In this document: positions 16,214 through 23,503 of the stretch, piece by piece
Layout of the letters: every line of letters starts with the position of its first letter
Position numbering within the stretch: position 1 is the stretch's first letter
Assembly: GCA_046565595.1 (NCBI GenBank)
Contig: JBKHYG010000048.1
Span: 1 to 36,073, forward strand
Source: JBKHYG01 sp046565595
Lineage (GTDB): Bacteria > Actinomycetota > AC-67
Direction of reading: 5' to 3'
DNA: 36,073 nt
Notes under the pieces: generated by a model
Databases searched by the model: none
What the model saw: the letters and a program-made list of their open reading frames with translations, nothing else
What the model was told of the DNA's origin: nothing
Position numbers and translations under genes: made by a program

Positions 16214-16288
16214 ACCCGGCCCCCGAACCCCGCCCCCTGATTGAACCCGAGCTACCTGAACCCGCCCCTGGCTGAACCCGAGCTCCCG
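16211..16288 (+). repeat. degenerate short repeats of TGAACCCG after the peptidase pair
   Basis: TGAACCCG or a one-base variant occurs at 16211, 16224 (CGAACCCC), 16242, 16257 and 16273, with a further CGAAC at 16287, at spacings of 13-18 nt; GAGCTACC and GAGCTCCC follow two of the copies. The first copy includes the peptidase stop codon. The block fills the 77-bp gap between convergent genes and contains no reading frame or hairpin of note. Confidence 0.6.
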
Positions 16289-16290
16289 AA

Positions 16291-16683
16291 CTAGTAGGCG
16301 GCGAGTTGGAACCCGAACTCGACAGAGAGCGGCTCGAAATCTCGCCTATCCAGGGTAAGGACCGGGAGCTGAGTTCTGATACTGCACGCTGCGATCAGTG
16401 CGTCGGTCGAGCCCACCGATGGTCTAACCGCAAGCATGCGCCTCGCGACCGAGGCATCTGCTGGCTCGAAGACCACCTCGAATGCTCCGCTAGACACGCG
16501 CCCCAGGAAGGCGTCGACCGCGCGAGGGCCGAACGCAACCTGCAGCAGGTAGCCAACCTCTCCGAGTACGGGTGCAGGGATCAGGGGCCGACGGGCGCTG
16601 TCTGTTACCGCCGAAATGATGCGAGGATGATCTCTGGCTGTGCGGTCGGCCATCGCGATGATGGCTGAAGAGTCGAGGATCAT
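16291..16683 (-). CDS. vapC: PIN-domain toxin (VapC-like RNase)
   Basis: 130 residues, PIN-domain endoribonuclease of a type II toxin-antitoxin module. Acidic metal-binding residues are in place: Asp4 (MILDSSAI), Glu42 (VLGEVGYLL), Asp94 (GSTDALIAA) and Asp112 (LTLDRRDF). The start overlaps the stop of the antitoxin gene (ATGA), the usual arrangement for VapBC. Targets of such enzymes are typically tRNA or rRNA; the specific target cannot be read here. The locus sits directly behind the crotonyl-CoA carboxylase/reductase gene on the same strand. Confidence 0.92.
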   Translation of the reverse strand: MILDSSAIIAMADRTARDHPRIISAVTDSARRPLIPAPVLGEVGYLLQVAFGPRAVDAFLGRVSSGAFEVVFEPADASVARRMLAVRPSVGSTDALIAACSIRTQLPVLTLDRRDFEPLSVEFGFQLAAY

Positions 16684-16949
16684 CCCGCCTCCGCTTCGGA
16701 GCCCCGCAACTTGCTGCCCAGATCCTTGATCCAGTTGGAGTGCAACCAGGCATCGAGGTCCTCACCGCCAGAAGGCATCGCCGTGGAACCCTCGAACGCG
16801 CCGGCGAACCCTTCCAGGGGATCCGAGTCAGCCAGGTATCGCTCGACCGATTCCCTGATGATGTCGGCCTGAGACCGTCCTTCGCGGCTGGCGCGCGCAC
16901 GCAGCCGCTCGAGCGTGCCCGGAGACAGATAGAGGGTCGTCTTCTCCAT
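16680..16949 (-). CDS. vapB: ribbon-helix-helix antitoxin (VapB-like)
   Basis: 89 residues. The N-terminal half is a ribbon-helix-helix DNA-binding domain: beta-strand KTTLYLSP, helices LERLRARASREG and SQADIIRESVERYL. The C-terminal half is acidic and likely binds and blocks the toxin (DLDAWLHSNWIKDL). The stop overlaps the toxin start. A palindrome lies immediately upstream over the presumed -10, consistent with autorepression. The start has no Shine-Dalgarno; a TAGCAT hexamer 9 nt upstream suggests a leaderless mRNA. Confidence 0.9.
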   Translation of the reverse strand: MEKTTLYLSPGTLERLRARASREGRSQADIIRESVERYLADSDPLEGFAGAFEGSTAMPSGGEDLDAWLHSNWIKDLGSKLRGSEAEAG

Positions 16950-16950
16950 A

Positions 16951-16966
16951 GGTGGCAGATGCTACC
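16951..16966 (-). promoter_or_regulatory. antitoxin operator over the -10 element
   Basis: GGTGGCAGATGCTACC is a 16-bp palindrome of form GGT.GCA..TGC.ACC. It contains TAGCAT (minus strand 16964-16959), the candidate -10 for the toxin-antitoxin pair. A related GCAGATACCACC follows at 16979-16990, which could be a second half-site. Confidence 0.5.
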
Positions 16967-16993
16967 ACCCACCATATGCAGATACCACCCGTC

Positions 16994-18232
16994 CTACTGA
17001 AGCGTCTTCTGGCCTTCCGAGGTCGCCATGACCAGAGCGCTCATGTTGCCCTCGGGGTGTTTGTTGTCGTGCATCAACTGGTGGCTGGTGCCGATCTCCT
17101 CGAAGGTGAAGGTCTGTGACAGACACGGGTCGATCTTGCCTGCGACGACCAGATCGTTGAACGCATAGGACTGATCGTCGTTGGCGAAGTGGCTGCCTTG
17201 GAAGCGCTTCTGCCTCATCCACAGGTAACGCAGATCGACGACCGCGTTGTATCCGGTGGTTCCAGCGCAGACGACGACCATGCCGCCGGTGTCAACCAGG
17301 AAGATGCTCGTTGGCACGGTCGATTCGCCCGGGTGTTCGAACACGATCGTCGGGTTGCGCTTCTCACCGAGTGCTTCCCAGAAGGCTTTGCCGAACTTCT
17401 TCGCTCCCTCGAGCCACTCGCCATAGGCCTTCTCGTCCTGCCAATGCGGCAACATCCCCCAGTGATCGAAGTCTTTGCGGTTCATGACCCCGACGGCACC
17501 GAGCCGGGTGCAGTGATCGAACTTCTCTGAGCTGCTGACGACGGCGACGGGCTTCGCGCCGACCTCTCGCGCAAGTTGGATCGCCATCGAACCGAGTCCG
17601 CCGGCACCGCCCCAGATCAGGACAGGCTCGTCGGCCTTGATGTTGTTCGGCGCCCAGCCGTGAAGCATGCGGTAGGCGGTCGCGCCGACCAGCGTCGGAG
17701 CGGCGGCTTCCTCCCACGATAGGTGTGGGGCCTTGGGCATGCACTGGTGGGCCTGCACCTTGGTGAACTGCGCGAAGGAACCCCAGTTGGTCTCGTAGCC
17801 CCAGATGCGGAAGGTCGGGTGATACATGGGGTCGGTGCCAGGAGGAACCGCTTCGACATCCCACTGGCCGCAGTGGACGACGACCTCGTCTCCGACCTTC
17901 ACGTTCGTGACCTTGTCGCCGACCGCGTAGACGACGCCGCTGGCGTCGCTGCCACCGATGTGGAAGTCGGTGGGTTCACCGAACTTGCCGTGCACCTTGC
18001 AGATGTCGATCGGCACACCCAGGCCGGCCCAGACATTGTTGTAGTTGATGCCGGCCGCCATCACCATGACGAGCGCATCGTGCGGTCCGATCTCTGGAAC
18101 ATCGATCTCTTCGATCTGGAAGGCCTTCTCGGGCTCACCGAAGCGTTCCGGACGGATGACCGAGGCCAGCATCTTGGCTGGTATCTCTCCGATCGGGGGG
18201 ATCTCACCGATGTCGTAGCGCTGCTTGGGCAA
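16994..18232 (-). CDS. ccr: crotonyl-CoA carboxylase/reductase
   Basis: NADPH-dependent reductive carboxylation of crotonyl-CoA to ethylmalonyl-CoA, the defining enzyme of the ethylmalonyl-CoA pathway for acetate assimilation and a source of polyketide extender units. 412 residues, MDR superfamily. Diagnostic blocks: GINYNNVWAGLG, GGSDASGVVYAVGD, RIWGYETNWGSFAQF, the nucleotide-binding LIWGGAGGLGSMAIQLA, VFEHPGESTVPTS, and RYLWMRQKRFQGSHFAND. The start is a TTG at 18232 with a consensus AGGAGG 7 nt upstream; the first in-frame ATG would remove 20 conserved residues. It could be confused with plain crotonyl-CoA reductase, but the family members with these blocks carboxylate. Confidence 0.95.
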   Translation of the reverse strand: MPKQRYDIGEIPPIGEIPAKMLASVIRPERFGEPEKAFQIEEIDVPEIGPHDALVMVMAAGINYNNVWAGLGVPIDICKVHGKFGEPTDFHIGGSDASGVVYAVGDKVTNVKVGDEVVVHCGQWDVEAVPPGTDPMYHPTFRIWGYETNWGSFAQFTKVQAHQCMPKAPHLSWEEAAAPTLVGATAYRMLHGWAPNNIKADEPVLIWGGAGGLGSMAIQLAREVGAKPVAVVSSSEKFDHCTRLGAVGVMNRKDFDHWGMLPHWQDEKAYGEWLEGAKKFGKAFWEALGEKRNPTIVFEHPGESTVPTSIFLVDTGGMVVVCAGTTGYNAVVDLRYLWMRQKRFQGSHFANDDQSYAFNDLVVAGKIDPCLSQTFTFEEIGTSHQLMHDNKHPEGNMSALVMATSEGQKTLQ

Positions 18233-18274
18233 CTGTTTTCCTCCTGTGTGCGTCGGGCAGCGTGGCTGTCGGCA

Positions 18275-18303
18275 AGCATGACCCGACGAAGCGGCCGGGT
18301 CAA
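18275..18303 (-). promoter_or_regulatory. ccr promoter with perfect inverted repeat
   Basis: On the minus strand TTGACC (18303-18298), 17-bp spacer, CATGCT (18280-18275). The spacer is bounded by a perfect 7-bp inverted repeat, TGACCCG (18279-18285) and CGGGTCA (18296-18302), overlapping both promoter elements, as expected for a dimeric repressor site. The leader to the TTG start is about 40 nt. Confidence 0.5.
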
Positions 18304-18373
18304 ACCGCTAGACCTCGATGCGGCCCCCGCGTGGCTTCGACCGGACCAGGGGTCGCCAACAACGGCGCCAATG

Positions 18374-18379
18374 TAGATT
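18374..18379 (+). promoter_or_regulatory. -10 element before lipoprotein gene
   Basis: TAGATT lies 10 nt before the ATG at 18390, with no Shine-Dalgarno between, in line with the other leaderless starts in this window. No convincing -35 seen. Confidence 0.4.
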
Positions 18380-18389
18380 CGGCCTCGAT

Positions 18390-19151
18390 ATGCCAGTGAG
18401 TCGACTCATCATGGTGGCGTTCTTGGCCTCATCGGTCGCCTGCACGGCCGGATCCCCCAAGGATGATTCGACCCCGGTCGCCCCTGATTACTCCAAGCCG
18501 GGAGGGACAGATCCGAGCGGATCGCCTGCAGAGAGATCGAGGAAGGCGATTCGAGGCGGATTGGCACGCGGATATCTATTGGCGCAACAGGGAGACCTTT
18601 CACGGTGCCCGAACCAGCGGTACTACAGCCTCGACCCACGGTCCCGCGAACAGCCTCTGGCCTGTGCGCTGGACACGAGGCCGGTGACCATCGACGAGGC
18701 GGTCGAGGCGACCGACTACGATGCTTTGGCCCTCCCCAAGTCGACCCCTCATGGGGTCTCCCTGTGGCTCAGTGGCTCTGACGCACGAGGCGATGTGCTG
18801 ACTCTCATGACCGTGATCGACTCGGAACTCTCGCCCTGGAAGGCATCGGATTGGGAGATGATCGCTGCGGGGGGCGCCTTCTTCTATCAGGAGAAGGCTC
18901 GGCCGAAGGATCTAGACGCCCCCAAGAACCCCGAACCCGTCGTGGTGCGAGGAACCCAAGGCTGGAAACTGGAAGTCCTCAACGGGGAAGGCGAGCAGAA
19001 TCTCCGCTCGATCAGTTGGTTCGAGGAAGTAGGTGGGACTCTCTACTCCTTGACCATCACGGAAGATGCCTACCTGTACACGGAATCCCACACGCTGGCC
19101 ATCGCCGAGAGTCTGATCGCCTACGGTAACGGATCTCGACCTAGACCTTGA
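18390..19151 (+). CDS. putative lipoprotein, unknown function
   Basis: 253 residues when started at 18390. The N-terminus MPVSRLIMVAFLASSVACTAG is a lipoprotein signal with Cys at position 18 (ASSVAC; Ser at -3 is less usual). A linker rich in Asp, Pro and Ser (SPKDDSTPVAPD) leads into a mature domain with mixed alpha/beta character and two more Cys (RCPNQRYY, LACALD) that could pair. The frame stays open 24 codons further upstream, but those residues are Arg-rich and would spoil the signal peptide. Last 11 bases overlap tail-to-tail with the RDD gene. Family not recognised. Confidence 0.72.
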   Translation: MPVSRLIMVAFLASSVACTAGSPKDDSTPVAPDYSKPGGTDPSGSPAERSRKAIRGGLARGYLLAQQGDLSRCPNQRYYSLDPRSREQPLACALDTRPVTIDEAVEATDYDALALPKSTPHGVSLWLSGSDARGDVLTLMTVIDSELSPWKASDWEMIAAGGAFFYQEKARPKDLDAPKNPEPVVVRGTQGWKLEVLNGEGEQNLRSISWFEEVGGTLYSLTITEDAYLYTESHTLAIAESLIAYGNGSRPRP

Positions 19152-19710
19152 TGACGAGCGTCTTGACGGCCTTGTCGTGCAGCGTCTGCTTGCGATCATC
19201 CCACAGCGGCCATAGGTCGTCGACTATCCCACCGAAGGGGACGAGGTTGATCGCCCAAGCTACCGCGAACCTTCCAAAGGCCAGGCCCATGCCCGCCTCG
19301 GTTCCGTCCTCGCGGATCAACTTGATGTTGGTAGCTCTCTTGCCGAGGCTCTGGCCTGTGCGGCCCTCGAAGTATGGCTTGTGGAGCATCGCCCACGCGA
19401 TCCCGATCACGAACAGCAGGATCCCGGTCGCCCCCGAGAGCCCGAACTGAAGTCCTCCATCGCCTGAGAAGCTGACCCCGTCCCCGCCAGTGACCACACT
19501 GGCGCTCTGCGAGCGACCCATCAAGCCAACGATCAGGAGCGGAAGGAGTCCCAGTATCGATACGAATCCATCAAGTATGTAGGCGAACACTCGGATACCC
19601 CAGTCGGCCAGTTCGCGTCCGGCAAGGCCCGGCGCCATCGGCTGCCCACACTCAGGACACGACCGCGCTTCCGGCGAGATGTCCTTGCCGCAATAGGTGC
19701 AGTAAGCCAT
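19141..19710 (-). CDS. RDD family membrane protein with N-terminal zinc ribbon
   Basis: 189 residues. The first 25 hold a zinc-ribbon with Cys4, Cys7, Cys18 and Cys21 (YCTYC, SCPECGQP). An RDD domain follows: the hallmark RVFAYILDG near residues 40-48, hydrophobic segments FVSILGLLPLLIVGLMG and GATGILLFVIGIAWAML, then GQSLGKRATNIKLIRED and a last hydrophobic stretch before the C-terminus. The role of RDD proteins is mostly unknown; some are ion antiporters. GGAGGGGGA lies just before the ATG, and TATCCT upstream is a possible -10. Confidence 0.87.
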   Translation of the reverse strand: MAYCTYCGKDISPEARSCPECGQPMAPGLAGRELADWGIRVFAYILDGFVSILGLLPLLIVGLMGRSQSASVVTGGDGVSFSGDGGLQFGLSGATGILLFVIGIAWAMLHKPYFEGRTGQSLGKRATNIKLIREDGTEAGMGLAFGRFAVAWAINLVPFGGIVDDLWPLWDDRKQTLHDKAVKTLVIKV

Positions 19711-19792
19711 TTCCCCCTCCTGTCGAACCCGTCAGGATAGCCGTCTGCTTGGTCCGGTAGCCTCGAACGCAAGCCACCCACAGGGAGAACCG

Positions 19793-20938
19793 ATGTCTGA
19801 CGCCTTCAGCTTGACCGAGGAACAGGAACTGTTCCGCAAGACCGTGCGTGATCTTGCCGAGAACAAGATGGCGCCCCGCGCCGCCGAGATCGACGAGACC
19901 GACGAGTACCCGTGGGACATTCACAAACTGCTGGTCGACAACGGACTGATGGGCGTCGGGTATCCCGAGGAGCACGGAGGCATCGGCGGACCGGTCGAGT
20001 TCTGCATCATGATCGAGGAGATCTCTCGCGTCTCGGCCGGGATCTCGCTGATCCCACTGGTGAACCGGCTCGGTTCTCTGCCGCTGTTGATCGCGGCCAG
20101 CGACGAGCAGAAGGCTTCCCTGTTCCCCGGCATCATCGACGGATCTCGACAGATCGCGTACTGCCTGACCGAACCAGAGGCGGGCAGTGACGCGGGGTCG
20201 ATGAAGTCCAAGGGTGTGCGGGATGGAGACTCGTGGGTGATCAACGGCAACAAGCGTTTCATCACCAATGCGGGTGTCGCCGACACCTATACCTACTTCG
20301 CGGTCACGAACCCAGATGCGCGGAAAGGCAAGAACATCACGGCGTTCCTGGTCTATCGAGACCGTGATGGCTTCGAGGTCTCGAAGCTCGAACACAAGAT
20401 GGGGATCCACGGTTCGCCCACCGGCGAGATCACGATGAGCGACTACCGAGCCGACTCGAGCGATGTGATCGGCGAGGTGGACGAGGGCTTCACCTACGCG
20501 ATGAAGACGCTCGACTATTCGCGGCCGACGATCGCGGCGCAAGCGCTCGGCATCGCACAGGGCGCGCTCGACTATGCCGTCGGCTACGCCAAGGAACGCG
20601 AACAGTTCGGTCAGCCGATCAGCCATTTCCAGGGCATCCAGTTCATGCTCGCGGACATGGCGATGCAGGTCGAGGCTGCGCGCATGTTGACCTACCGTTC
20701 GGTGTCCAAGGTCATCGCCAAGGCTCCCGATGTGGGCTATCACGCGGCGATCGCCAAATGCTTCGCCTCGGACACCGCGATGCGCGTAAGCACCGACGCG
20801 GTCCAGATCCTGGGCGGTTACGGCTATGTAAGGGAGTACCCGGTCGAGCGGATGATGCGCGACGCGAAGATCACACAGATCTACGAGGGAACCAACCAGA
20901 TCCAGCGTGTCGTGATCGGCCGCAGCCTGACCCGCTAG
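19793..20938 (+). CDS. acyl-CoA dehydrogenase
   Basis: 381 residues, FAD-dependent alpha,beta-dehydrogenation of acyl-CoA, passing electrons to electron-transfer flavoprotein. Standard three-part fold: N-terminal helices (LTEEQELFRKTVRDLAEN), the flavin-binding beta domain with YCLTEPEAGSDAGSM and VINGNKRFITNAG, and the C-terminal helical domain with the catalytic Glu365 in IYEGTNQIQR, the position used by short/medium/branched-chain enzymes. Good Shine-Dalgarno (GGGAGA). Chain-length specificity is not readable. Its TAG stop shares the CTAG with the stop of the convergent flavoenzyme gene. Confidence 0.93.
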   Translation: MSDAFSLTEEQELFRKTVRDLAENKMAPRAAEIDETDEYPWDIHKLLVDNGLMGVGYPEEHGGIGGPVEFCIMIEEISRVSAGISLIPLVNRLGSLPLLIAASDEQKASLFPGIIDGSRQIAYCLTEPEAGSDAGSMKSKGVRDGDSWVINGNKRFITNAGVADTYTYFAVTNPDARKGKNITAFLVYRDRDGFEVSKLEHKMGIHGSPTGEITMSDYRADSSDVIGEVDEGFTYAMKTLDYSRPTIAAQALGIAQGALDYAVGYAKEREQFGQPISHFQGIQFMLADMAMQVEAARMLTYRSVSKVIAKAPDVGYHAAIAKCFASDTAMRVSTDAVQILGGYGYVREYPVERMMRDAKITQIYEGTNQIQRVVIGRSLTR

Positions 20939-21969
20939 ACCTCCGAGGCCAGTGCGGCCAGTCGTTGGCCGATCAAGGGGGCGAACTTGAAGCCGTGTCC
21001 GCTGCAAGGCGACCCGACGATGATCGGCCCGTAGCGAGCAAGGATGAAGTTCTCGTCCGAGGTGTTGGTGTAGAAGCAGTTCTCCGAGCGTATGGGCGCC
21101 GTGATCTGATCGAAGCGTTCGCCGAGCCATCTGGTCGTCCGCTCGACCGAATCCTCGTCGATGTTGCGCTGGCCTTCGGGATCGGCCTGCGGGCCTGCGA
21201 TATGTTCGCCGCCCTTCAGTAGACCGTCGGGTGTCGGCAGGCAATATCGCAGCGGCTCGTTCCAGTCGATCAGGATCGGGACCGCTCCGGCGGGTGCCTG
21301 ATAGTGCGAGACGGTCTCGCGGCTTGGCCGCACGGGTAGGTCGATCCCGCTTGCGTGCAGCAGATCCTTGGCCCACGGACCCGCCGTGACGACCGCCGTG
21401 CGCGCGCGCACCACCGCCCCATCGGCAACGATCTCGACCCCGCCGCCGCTGGGTCTCACTGACTCGACGGTCGAGTGTTCACGCAAGCACGCCCCTCGTC
21501 GGACTGCGCCTTGGATGAACGCCTGCAGCGCCAGATCCGCCGAGATGATCCCCGCTCCGGGTTCCAGGAAGGCAACCTGACCCGGCGCGAGCCTCGAGGA
21601 GGGAAACATCTCCCGGATCTCGCCCTCTTGCAACCATCGTCCACCGCCTGACCCGAGCCCAACCGCCTGCGCGACATCGGCGACAGCGTGACCGGTGTTG
21701 ATCGCCGGGCAAGCGCTCAGCAGTCGTCGTCCACACTCGTCAGACAACCGATCCCAGAGGCGTCGCGCCTCGGTGGCCATCTGGACGAAGATCGGATCTG
21801 GATACGAGGTGCGGAATATGCGAGCGGTCCCATGACTCGAACCGAAGGTGTTGCCAACCTCGCGGCGTTCGAACACCACCACCTCGCGGCCGGTGTGCGC
21901 GAGTGCCCGCGCGGTGGCGGCTCCCATCACTCCGGCGCCGATGACGGCCACATCAACACGGTCGCTCAC
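20935..21969 (-). CDS. FAD-dependent oxidoreductase, monomeric sarcosine oxidase / N-methyl amino acid oxidase type
   Basis: 344 residues. N-terminal dinucleotide motif VAVIGAGVMGAATARAL, then GSSHGTARIFRTSYPDP and the LWDRL segment that mark the monomeric sarcosine oxidase/N-methyltryptophan oxidase family. Cys298 in ENCFYTNTSDENF occupies the place of the Cys that binds FAD covalently in that family, and GHGFKFAPLIG near the C-terminus is the usual flavin-contact block. The reaction would be oxidative demethylation of an N-methyl amino acid with H2O2 release, but the substrate is unknown. A 48-aa membrane-protein gene lies 16 nt upstream on the same strand and may be co-transcribed. Confidence 0.9.
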   Translation of the reverse strand: MSDRVDVAVIGAGVMGAATARALAHTGREVVVFERREVGNTFGSSHGTARIFRTSYPDPIFVQMATEARRLWDRLSDECGRRLLSACPAINTGHAVADVAQAVGLGSGGGRWLQEGEIREMFPSSRLAPGQVAFLEPGAGIISADLALQAFIQGAVRRGACLREHSTVESVRPSGGGVEIVADGAVVRARTAVVTAGPWAKDLLHASGIDLPVRPSRETVSHYQAPAGAVPILIDWNEPLRYCLPTPDGLLKGGEHIAGPQADPEGQRNIDEDSVERTTRWLGERFDQITAPIRSENCFYTNTSDENFILARYGPIIVGSPCSGHGFKFAPLIGQRLAALASEV

Positions 21970-21985
21970 ATCTACCGCCTGAGGT

Positions 21986-22132
21986 TCACCTGATGCGATT
22001 CCGTCGGCGGACCTTGCGTCGATCCATCCAAGAGAACACCGCGCCCCACAACCTCATGTAGACGAAAACCCAGAAGAGCAGGCTGACGACCAGCACTCCG
22101 CCCAGCAGCAGTGCGCCCACGATCGGATCCAT
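21986..22132 (-). CDS. putative 48-aa single-span membrane protein
   Basis: Translated from ATG 22132 to TGA 21986. A hydrophobic stretch at about residues 4-26 (VGALLLGGVLVVSLLFWVFV in part) is followed by MRLWGAVFSW and a strongly basic tail (DRRKVRRRNRIR), the pattern of a single membrane span with cytoplasmic C-terminus. The only Shine-Dalgarno candidate, GAAGGG, is about 13 nt upstream, which is long. It lies between the flavoenzyme start and the divergent transporter start, a gap otherwise unexplained. No homologue recognised. Confidence 0.5.
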   Translation of the reverse strand: MDPIVGALLLGGVLVVSLLFWVFVYMRLWGAVFSWMDRRKVRRRNRIR

Positions 22133-22169
22133 GACCAGACGATATCCCTTCGAAGCGAGCGCGCCCGGC

Positions 22170-22175
22170 TAGCCT
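22170..22175 (+). promoter_or_regulatory. -10 element of transporter gene, leaderless
   Basis: TAGCCT lies 4 nt before an ATG at 22180 (out of frame, 14 codons, ends TAG) and 8 nt before the transporter ATG at 22184. The latter spacing matches the other leaderless starts here. Confidence 0.45.
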
Positions 22176-22183
22176 CGCCATGG

Positions 22184-23503
22184 ATGGCGACCGAGCAGCG
22201 GATGCGACGGGTCCGGGCGGCTAGCGCCGCGCGCACCGTCCTGCTGCCCGCCAAGATCGCCGTCCGGCCCGCACTTGCGGCTGGATCTGGCCTCCGGCAG
22301 ATGTTGCGCTACTGGCATGCCGAACGCACGACGCTCCGCCAAGGCATGATCGCGCTGACGGTGTCTGCACTCGGCAGCATCCCGGCTGGTCTGACGCTGG
22401 GAGCCATGGACGAACGGCTCGCGCTGCTACCTGGACTGGTCATCCTGATCCCTGGTGCTATCGGCATGCGAGGAGCGATCTTCGGCGCGCTCGCCTCGAG
22501 GCTAGGAACCGGCTTGGCATCTGGCCTGCTGACCTTCAACCGCGACCGCAACGGTCTGCTGATGCAGAACGCTCGAGCGGCGATCCTGCAATCGCTCACA
22601 TCGTCGCTCTACCTGGCCCTGGCCGCTCGCGCTTTCAGTGCGATCACGGGCCTGCCTTCGATCCCTGTCTGGGATCTGGTGTTGATCAGCGTCCTCGGCG
22701 GGATGACGGCCAGTGCGATCATCCTCGTGCTGACGATCCAACTGGCGCGAGAGGGAGATAAGAGGAACTGGGATCTGGATGCGGTCGCCGCTCCCATCGT
22801 CACCTTCCTCGGCGACTTCATCACGCTTCCCACCCTCGCGCTGGCCACCTTGCTGGCGCAACGAGGCGTCATCACCGATGTCTTAGGTATCACGCTGACC
22901 GTCCTCAGCCTTGCGGCTGCGATCGCATCGTTCCGAACGAAGGCTGTGACGACCAGACGGATCATCCGAGAATCCGCGCTGACGCTGCTGTTAGCCGGCG
23001 GCATCGACATCATCGCGGGTGTCGCGATCGAGCACCGCATCGAGCGGTTCATCAGCTTCCCGGCGCTTCTGGTCATGTTGCCGGCATTCCTAGAGAACGC
23101 TGGAGCGCTCGGCGGCATCGTGTCGAGTCGTCTCTCGAGCAAACTTCACTTCGGCGCCATCCGGCCGCGCCCCATCCCCGATCGGCTGGCAGCCTTGGAC
23201 ATCACACTGGCCGCTCCATGGGCGTTGGTGAACTTCGCCATGACCGGCGTGGTTGCGCACCTGACGGCAGTCGCGCTGGGGAAGAACTCGCCAGGGGCGT
23301 GGACCATGGTCGTCATCGCTCTGGTTGGTGGCTTGATGGCCACCATCGGCGCGGCGATCATCGCTTATCTGACGGCGGTGGCCACTTTCAGGCTCGATCT
23401 TGATCCAGATAACCACGGAATCGCGGCGGTGACGAGCACCATGGACCTCATCGGGGTCATGTGCGTCGTCGCCGCCGTGAGCCTCACCGGAGCAGGGATA
23501 TGA
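22184..23503 (+). CDS. SLC41/MgtE-type divalent cation transporter
   Basis: 439 residues, about ten membrane segments, two homologous MgtE integral-membrane halves. Signature regions recur: LALLPGLVILIPGAIGMRGA with LASRLGTGLASG in the first half, and FISFPALLVMLPAFLENAGA with VSSRLSSKLHFG in the second, the pattern of SLC41-like Mg2+ transporters that lack the cytosolic N and CBS domains of bacterial MgtE. A basic N-terminal tail precedes the first span. The stop overlaps the start of the PhoU/TrkA_C gene (ATGA), which probably provides the missing regulatory domain. Ion specificity (Mg2+, Co2+ or other) is inferred from the family only. Confidence 0.85.
   Translation: MATEQRMRRVRAASAARTVLLPAKIAVRPALAAGSGLRQMLRYWHAERTTLRQGMIALTVSALGSIPAGLTLGAMDERLALLPGLVILIPGAIGMRGAIFGALASRLGTGLASGLLTFNRDRNGLLMQNARAAILQSLTSSLYLALAARAFSAITGLPSIPVWDLVLISVLGGMTASAIILVLTIQLAREGDKRNWDLDAVAAPIVTFLGDFITLPTLALATLLAQRGVITDVLGITLTVLSLAAAIASFRTKAVTTRRIIRESALTLLLAGGIDIIAGVAIEHRIERFISFPALLVMLPAFLENAGALGGIVSSRLSSKLHFGAIRPRPIPDRLAALDITLAAPWALVNFAMTGVVAHLTAVALGKNSPGAWTMVVIALVGGLMATIGAAIIAYLTAVATFRLDLDPDNHGIAAVTSTMDLIGVMCVVAAVSLTGAGI

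Noticed and set aside
16211..16288. CRISPR array or attachment site at the TGAACCCG repeats
   Set aside because: Units are 8 nt with 13-18 nt period and are degenerate; no cas genes, integrase or tRNA nearby.
19652..21376. 574-codon minus-strand open frame across the acyl-CoA dehydrogenase
   Set aside because: Shadow of the dehydrogenase at 19793-20938; no recognisable motif and inconsistent with the RDD and flavoenzyme genes on the same strand.
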